DNA of 64,000 bases, taken from Agrypnia vestita. Its lineage: Eukaryota > Arthropoda > Insecta > Trichoptera > Phryganeidae. The notes below the pieces were generated by a model. It was given only the letters and a program-made list of their open reading frames with translations, was not told where the DNA came from and searched no databases. Below are positions 58,337 to 64,000 of the stretch, one piece after another (positions within the stretch are counted from its first letter, which is position 1; each line of letters starts with the position of its first letter). The translations under genes were made by a program, and so were the position numbers. Location: NCBI GenBank assembly GCA_016648135.1, contig JADDOH010003980.1, positions 1 through 64,000 of the forward strand, read 5' to 3'.

Positions 58337-58694
58337 ATGATGCATTTTGGAATACAAGAGTTCACTGTTAACGAGATTCACGCTAAATTCGGCGAATACA
58401 TGGAGAACCAAGAGAACGTGGACCGAGCGGCCAACTATATTTACGACTCTTTGATTGAAGATTTGACTATGGGGGTGCTCTTTGAGTTCCATCACGGACT
58501 GAAGACGGGCCTCACCGAACTGATTGACGGTGAGCCCGAGAAGGAAGAACCCTTGCTGATTGTGAACACTCCGGAGTGTGACGTCTTTGGTCTGTCAGTC
58601 GTGAAGAAGACTCCGGATTGCAATTGCTCCTGTCCCAACTGCGACCGTCCGGTCTCGGCCACCAGATTCGCTCCCCATCTAGAAAAGTGCATGG
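58337..58694 (+). CDS. Sgf11: Sgf11/ATXN7L3 homologue, exon 1 (SAGA DUB module)
   Basis: The protein joins histone H2B deubiquitinase (Nonstop/USP22), ENY2 and Ataxin-7 in the nuclear SAGA complex and stimulates removal of ubiquitin from H2B. Two adjacent ATGs (58337, 58340) are possible starts; both precede H-F-G-I-Q. Residues about 20-60 are the N-terminal helix that binds ENY2 (Y-I-Y-D-S-L-I-E-D-L-T-M-G). Residues 99-118 form the Sgf11 zinc finger, C99-x2-C102-x11-H114-x3-C118. The exon ends ATGG before GTGAGT, phase 1. The whole protein (four exons) is 315 residues, longer than Drosophila Sgf11 and nearer vertebrate ATXN7L3, and has a SCA7 domain at about 205-245. It is complete in the window with no defects. 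Confidence 0.95.
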
Positions 58695-59300
58695 GTGAGT
58701 CACTGATACATTGTAATATTAAATAAATCTTTGATTACCTCGACTTGTTCCTCTACCAAAATTCGTCTTCTCGAGATGATGTGCAACCAAATAAAACTCA
58801 CACAATTAAAATGGTTTTCTGATTTATAACGAGTGGCACATCCTTAATAATATAATTTGTAATGTTTTGATTCTACATTGATTTAAATTATTTTGTTTTT
58901 CTATCAATAGTTAAAGTGATGAATTACGAGTAAAATAAACTAACTAAGGTGTGAAAAGTGTTAAAATCCTTACTAAATCTTATTTTCCACACCTAGGTGC
59001 CCTCTTATACAAGCAGATATTATTATTTATATTTTTAATTTTGTGCATAATTTATTAGCCGTTTGTATCATTCTAAAGTGATTCCGTATTCATCTCATCC
59101 ATATCTTTAACTCATAGCTTTCCTTATGATTGTACATAGCCTTAAGCATTATGCGTGGACTGACTGACAAATGACATATCAAATAGCAAATAGCGCAAAC
59201 TTTTTGAAGAATAGCAATTTTAATATTTTTAAAAATGCTAGATGCATAAGAATGTCAATCAACAGAAATACTTTAGGCTCTGACACATTATGATATTTAG
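58695..59300 (+). other. Sgf11: Sgf11 intron 1
   Basis: GTGAGT to TATTTAG; AT-rich, no repeat recognised. Confidence 0.85.
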
Positions 59301-59472
59301 GTATGGGCCGCAACAGCTCACGCATTGCGTCCCGCCGTATCGCCAGTAACAGCAAGGAGCCAGCCTTGTACGCTGGTCTGCTCAGTGATGATGACGATGA
59401 CGCCGACTGGGTTGGGGATCGTCGGAAAAAGAAATTGAGGAACAATGGAGTGAGGAAACAAACCAAATTGAA
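59301..59472 (+). CDS. Sgf11: Sgf11 exon 2
   Basis: Begins by completing Gly120, then [14 protein letters not shown], the basic stretch that directly follows the zinc finger in Sgf11 proteins and contacts nucleosomal acidic patch in the yeast structure. Next comes an acidic D-D-D-D-D-A-D-W run and a Lys-rich end. Donor TTGAA before GTGAGC, phase 2. Confidence 0.94.
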
Positions 59473-60429
59473 GTGAGCATTATTGAAATAAATATTTTCA
59501 TAAGCATCTACTTTCACTACTTGTAAGTATTAGTCATGAATAATTTTTCTATTCATCCGACAACTTTATATTTAAATTAAAGTATGTTGTATTGTTGTCA
59601 GGTATAATTTAATCATATAAGCACACAGAGTAGTCTTAAAAAAGTTAATTAATTTTTTTTATTGTTTCCGAGGTAAGTTTGTAGAACTCCATAATCACGA
59701 GTATGGAAATAAAAGTTGTGTTTTTAGTCTTCTTGTTTAATTCACCATGTTTCATTTTTTGAGGGCATTATCAATCAAATCTCTTGTAAATAAAAGTGTT
59801 TTATTTTCACATAGTTGATTAATTTATTGTAAAAGGGAATATAACTCATGTTTGCATAGGTATTCTAATTTCTTTTCAGGGTTGATAAACCATGTAAATT
59901 TGTAATAAAATTTACATTGTGAAAGAAGATTCTCTGGAAGGCTTCTAAAAAGTATAAAGCGGGAAAACTGTATATCTTGGACACATGTTTCTGTTGGTCG
60001 TGAAACACAAGGAAGGGCTCAGGTCGAAGAAAGTTTCTTGTCTGAAAAATATTTGCCGATTACAGGTGGCAAAAGACTGAAGGTGGCGAGTACTTGGAGG
60101 TGTTTAGCAGAATGGTCGCAACGTTCTATGAGAATACAGTATTCAGAAGAAGAATTAGGTTTCCAGAGATGAGCACATATTTATCCCATTCTCACGTCAA
60201 AATCCTAAAATGTATGCATTAGAGGCAAATGAAAATGTTCGAAATCTCATTTTGCAAATATTGTATGCCTAACGTCACAAGAATAACCATACTGAGGTTG
60301 TATTTAAAGTAGAGTATATTTTTTACATATCTTGGGGGTCATGAAGAAGATAATTTACTGAGCATTTTGCATCCATTAAGGCATACTGCGTATATGTATT
60401 AAATTACACACATTGAATTTTTATTTTAT
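59473..60429 (+). other. Sgf11: Sgf11 intron 2, left part
   Basis: AT-rich. Scattered GC-richer parts at 59930-60130 have no recognised coding content. A CR1 fragment follows to the right. Confidence 0.6.
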
Positions 60430-60938
60430 TTTATTGAAATAAAAAATATTACTTACATTTTACATTGAATATTGAATACATTTTTTTTTATACATGTTTA
60501 AATGTCCCCAGTAAAGTAATATGTACTTGTGTTTGGGGACAGGATTATGATACATAAGAGCATGAATGGATAATTCGTATGTATAAGTTAATAATGGAAC
60601 AGTGTAAAGAAATACAAACATCATAAGATAAATATTAGTGACTCAAGTATACTAATTATTTCGGAGTATCGTTATTTTTTATAATTGTAACTATTTTTTG
60701 TTTTAATTGTGTATTCTATTTGTTTTATGTGTTTCTTGAATTTTGTACAGTGTTCTTCAGTTCTAATATTCATTGGTAAGTTATTGAAATATTTGACACC
60801 TAGATAAGTGTAATGGTGTTTTGTGGCTGTTTTGTCATATTTAGGAATGTTTAAGCATCCTATTATTTGCGCTCTTTGGCTATGAGTATTATGAGTTTGC
60901 GTGTGGAAAAAGTGTTTCAAGTATTGTCCTATTTTCAT
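60430..60938 (-). pseudogene. CR1-type non-LTR 3' end inside Sgf11 intron 2
   Basis: The minus-strand frame 60938-60672 reads Y-L-G-V-K-Y-F-N-N-L-P then F-K-K-H-I-K-Q, the extreme C-terminus of CR1/Jockey RT proteins, followed by a 3' tail to about 60430. It is antisense to the gene and stops 5 bp before exon 3. Confidence 0.65.
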
Positions 60939-60943
60939 TTCAG

Positions 60944-61114
60944 TGGCAATGCCAAAGCGACCAGCACCAGCAATGGAAACAGTACAGAAGGAGCCAGTTC
61001 TTCACAGGAGCCGGGTGGAGCCACTTACGAGACGATGACATGGAACGAAAAGAAAAATCTCCTCTTACAATTGTGCGGAGTTGTGTCGGAACATACCAAG
61101 AAACTTTGCATAAG
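60944..61114 (+). CDS. Sgf11: Sgf11 exon 3
   Basis: Acceptor TTTCATTTCAG. A Ser/Thr/Gly-rich linker (residues 178-205) leads into the SCA7 domain start: W-N-E-K-K-N-L-L-L-Q-L-C-G-V-V-S-E-H-T. Donor ATAAG before GTTTGA, phase 2. Exon ends with the first SCA7 zinc ligands. Confidence 0.93.
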
Positions 61115-62041
61115 GTTTGAAATATTTTTTAACCTCCTTATGCAGCTTAATCAGCTTGGTATGTGTGAAATTTATAATGCAGGTAAAAAACAAAGAAATA
61201 CAATCTTGCGCTGGATTTAGAATCAGGCCATCAGTTGATTTAATACAGTAAGCTGAGAAATCTGAGAAAACATCAAAGAAACTTCATTTGTTACTGTTCA
61301 GCTATTATAAAAAAAACAATGTTTATTTAAATAAACATTGTTTCACTCACCCTAAACGATGGTTCATTGCAGAATAAACCATAATATTAAGCCATTTATC
61401 ACCAAACACAAATAAGAAATACATTTATGTATATATTTATTAATCCGTTTATTCTCTATTGAAAAGCATTATTAAAACAACAGTATTATACTGTACGCAT
61501 ACATTCAAATGAACTGTAGATAATTATAAATTATGGAAAATAAATCAGAAGCAAATACGGTAAAACCCTATAAATTCGTACTCTGATAATTCGTAATTTG
61601 CCACAATTTAAAATTTTTACAGAGAAGTCCCAAAATATTAATTTCTTAGTAGATTAACCCTGCTAATTCGAAAATTCCGGTAATTCATAATTTAAAATAG
61701 TTTTTAACCTCTTGTGCCATAAATAAACACATCTATTAGGTCACATAATTAAATTTTTTTTTTAAATTTGACAAAATTGAAAAAATGTTTCGATTTTTTT
61801 CGCAAGTAAGAGCAACAAATATGTCAATATCGGGTACTTTAGTAGGTAATAGAAATGTCGCGATCTTCGTATTAGTGTGATAAATTTTGCATTTTTAAAT
61901 ATGCAAAAATACAGATTTTTTTACAAAATTAATGACTTTTTTCACAAAATTAATGGGTTTTTTCATGAGTTTTAGGATTTTTGGCGAATTTCGCAATTGT
62001 ATTGCGATTTTTTTTTGTACCTTGAAATTTGAATCAACGGG
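61115..62041 (+). other. Sgf11: Sgf11 intron 3, left part
   Basis: AT-rich, with a perfect 30-bp palindrome at 61314-61343. The rest of the intron carries a Penelope-derived insert and a pogo element. Confidence 0.8.
61314..61343. repeat. Perfect 30-bp palindrome
   Basis: AAACAATGTTTATTT followed directly by its reverse complement. Confidence 0.95.
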
Positions 62042-62198
62042 ATCTTCAAGTTTGTGTTTACTGGGGTATTATGCCATGTAGTTACGACCTTTCGGGCCGA
62101 CGTTTCGGATCCCATTGCAGGGTCCATCATCAGGGCTGATGTGTTGATGATGGACAAACTTGAAGATTCTGAGTGGCCGTGAACACCTAAGAACATTC
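62042..62198 (-). mobile_element. 157-bp Penelope-derived insert with 13-bp TSD
   Basis: About 105 bp (62045-62147) are nearly identical to the 3' end of the Penelope-like element at 27925-28025, including the hammerhead-like motif. TTGAATCAACGGG or a one-base variant lies just outside both ends (62029-62041 and 62199-62211). The insert's inner ends are inverted: ATCTTCAAGTTTGT and ACAAACTTGAAGAT. Confidence 0.75.
62100..62135 (-). ncRNA. Hammerhead-like motif, second copy
   Basis: Same CTGATGA, hairpin, GAAAC order as at 27961-28012, conserved in the two copies. Confidence 0.4.
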
Positions 62199-62225
62199 TT
62201 GAATCAACGGGGTTCCGTATATGTA

Positions 62226-63322
62226 CAGTAAAACTTCGATTTTACGTTCCTCGTTTTTACGTTTTCCCGCTATTTCCACCGAAAATTCGAAGTCCCATTT
62301 CATCTCCATACATTCCCATATAAATATTTCCCGCAATTTACGCGGATGAATTTTTTCACTTCCCCGGTTTTACACCGAATTATTTAGAAAATTCAATATG
62401 TCAACTCCAAAATCATTGAAATTTATGAGCGAAATTATGAATTTTACTTTTTCTTTCCAAAAACTCGATACGCCAACATTAGATGAATTTTCAACGCGGC
62501 AGTTACGATATTTTGTGTTTGGGCTCCGGCTCGAGCACGTACAAATTACGTTAGTAATGAAGTAACGTAAAAAGGGACACACTAATTAGTGTATGTAAAT
62601 GTTTTTAACGCTTGAATAATGCTCTTTTTTACTAATTGTACTCATTTTACCATCAGCAATTCGAGCGCGCGAAAATCGTAACGACGCTTCTATGTTCCGT
62701 GAACGGCGCAGTGGCGGTTTTCACTCGCGATCTAAATGACAGCCGCTGCGATGTATTACTTATGAATCGTTTTTTAAAGTATTTCGTTAGTTTGTATTGT
62801 TAAATTCGCATTTCATTTTGTTTTACGCACTTTCTTGAAATTTTTTTTCTTAAATTAAAAATTTAGCGGCCGAGTTTAGAGTTTTTTCCGCCATTTTTTT
62901 TAACAGAATACGAAATTGAAGATACCTATGGGCGCTATAAAAAAATAATCGGCCTCTAAAATTTAGCGATTTACCTAGAGAATAAGGGCCCAAATGTTGA
63001 CCTGAATCAAGTAGAGGATTGGAGGCAAACTGATGTACATGAACTGATACAAAAATACATTTACAACGCCGTTGAAACAGGGTTATTTTTTTAGCAATAG
63101 CAACATAAAAAAATAGTAACTAGGTAAAAAGTAATCTAAAAGATAATGTACATTTTTGAAAATAACAAATATAATATGAATTTATTTTAAGCATTAATTG
63201 TTTTTACTTCCATCGAAAGCTCATTTTTGTATACAATTTTCATTTCCTCACTTTTACATTTTCCTCAATTCTACACCGATTTTTTTTGTTCCCTGGAAAA
63301 GTGTAAAAACGAAGTTTTACTG
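62226..63322 (+). mobile_element. pogo/Tigger element, degenerate, TA target duplication
   Basis: The ends are CAGTAAAACTTCGATTTTAC and, inverted, CAGTAAAACTTCGTTTTTAC. TA flanks both. Length is 1,097 bp. CAGT...AA termini and TA sites are hallmarks of pogo/Tigger. Confidence 0.9.
62990..63096 (+). pseudogene. pogo transposase scrap
   Basis: Reads W-R-Q-T-D-V-H-E-L-I-Q-K-Y, then I-Y-N-A-V-E-T-G-L-F-F and a stop. Active relatives have D-E-T-G-L-F at this place; the first catalytic Asp has become Val. Confidence 0.7.
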
Positions 63323-63562
63323 TAATTAGAATTTTTTTTTGTAATCCCCTTTAATTTCGAATTAACTAGGTTATACTGTATTTATTTAACAAAATACTTT
63401 AGAATCTGTATAACACTATAATAATTAGGCTCTGAAAGTATAATTCAAGCACCTTAGCTGAATATATGAACTTCATGGACCTGGTTCATTCATACGTTCC
63501 GGTAATTTTTTACACTTCGAAAAATCACACTGACAATGCAAATGAATAAATTCCTATTGCAG

Positions 63563-63809
63563 GTCGATAAGATGTCCCCAGCACACAGAAGAGCAACGTA
63601 AAACATTACGTAACACCGTCTTGGACCCGTCGTTGGCTGATCACAACATGGACACACTTACTCCGCTGACTCCACACAATGTGGGCTCGCCGCCCGACTC
63701 CAGCCCCTCTTCTAGCTGCTCCTCATCCAGTCGCAAGAGGGACAAACATCGTTCCAAGAACTCCAAGGCCAAGCGAGAGAAAGTGAACCACTCTCCCGGC
63801 AGGGAATAA
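63563..63809 (+). CDS. Sgf11: Sgf11 exon 4 and stop
   Basis: Acceptor TTCCTATTGCAG. It finishes the SCA7 zinc site (S-I-R-C-P-Q-H), a helix (E-E-Q-R-K-T-L-R), then a Thr/Pro, Ser-rich and Lys-rich tail typical of ATXN7L3. TAA at 63807-63809. Confidence 0.94.
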
Positions 63810-64000
63810 ATATGATGTGTTAGTTCATGTCCAGAGACGGAATGAAACAGTTCTACTCATTTTACATTCAGCATTGTCAACCAACGACATAGTAAGACCA
63901 CCGTTTGGATTAGGTTTGCCTAAGTTTCTAACAGAATTAAGCCTTAAATTATCACAGAAAAAATGGTATTCTTGTGCCATTTGTATGCAGAGGTAAGACA
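63810..64000 (+). other. Sgf11: Sgf11 3' UTR and flank
   Basis: No polyadenylation signal is evident before the window ends, apart from AATAAA overlapping the stop codon. Confidence 0.6.

Noticed and set aside
1..64000. CRISPR arrays, bacterial operons, rRNA genes
   Set aside because: None seen; the window is eukaryotic.

Overview
The window looks like nuclear DNA of an insect, most probably a moth or butterfly. It is AT-rich, the host exons are small with GT-AG introns, and short motifs such as GTAGGTAC and TACCTAC recur everywhere, which is typical of lepidopteran DNA. The mobile-element mix (copia, mariner, pogo, hAT, PIF/Harbinger, Penelope-like, CR1/Jockey/R1/RTE non-LTR elements, Helitron-like, tRNA-derived SINEs, many foldback MITEs) fits. 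The species and order are inference; no search could be run.

Host genes. (1) A minus-strand gene has two coding exons I can support: a 5' exon with start codon at 23783-23690 and an exon with two membrane segments at 12133-11963. Their splice phases match across an intron of about 11.5 kb filled with transposons, and a CpG-rich likely promoter lies at about 23880-24360. (2) A plus-strand three-exon gene (48850-48914, 52795-52915, 56000-56200) encodes a 128-residue secreted cysteine-rich protein resembling a single IGFBP N-terminal domain protein. (3) A plus-strand four-exon gene (58337-63809) encodes a 315-residue Sgf11/ATXN7L3 homologue, the zinc-finger subunit of the SAGA deubiquitinase module. 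All junctions in genes 2 and 3 keep phase with GT-AG borders.

Mobile DNA by region. 0-5 kb: a nearly complete copia element with near-identical LTRs, a half-tRNA-iMet primer site and one gag frameshift. 5-20 kb: foldback MITEs, a decayed pogo transposase, a SINE, two hAT-type elements (one with perfect 8-bp target duplication) and a PIF/Harbinger derivative with a MADF fragment and TTA target duplications. 20-21 kb: a CR1 fragment interrupted by a Helitron-like element carrying a dense array of heat-shock elements. 22 kb: a tandem repeat with CTCF-like cores. 24-33 kb: a second Harbinger copy, CR1, a Penelope-like element with a hammerhead-like motif, and a 2.6-kb hAT with perfect TSD. 34-36.5 kb: a TIR element whose only visible coding matter is a THAP domain. 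37-41 kb: a foldback MITE, R1-like ORF1, RTE and Jockey remnants. 47-48 kb: a full-length mariner with an intact transposase. 49-55 kb: SINEs and RTE remnants inside the IGFBP-like gene. 57-63 kb: MITE, CR1, a 157-bp Penelope-derived insert with 13-bp TSD and a 1.1-kb pogo element in and around Sgf11.

The most rewarding items are the heat-shock-element Helitron, the THAP-only TIR element, the tiny Penelope/hammerhead insert, the intact mariner and the IGFBP-like gene.
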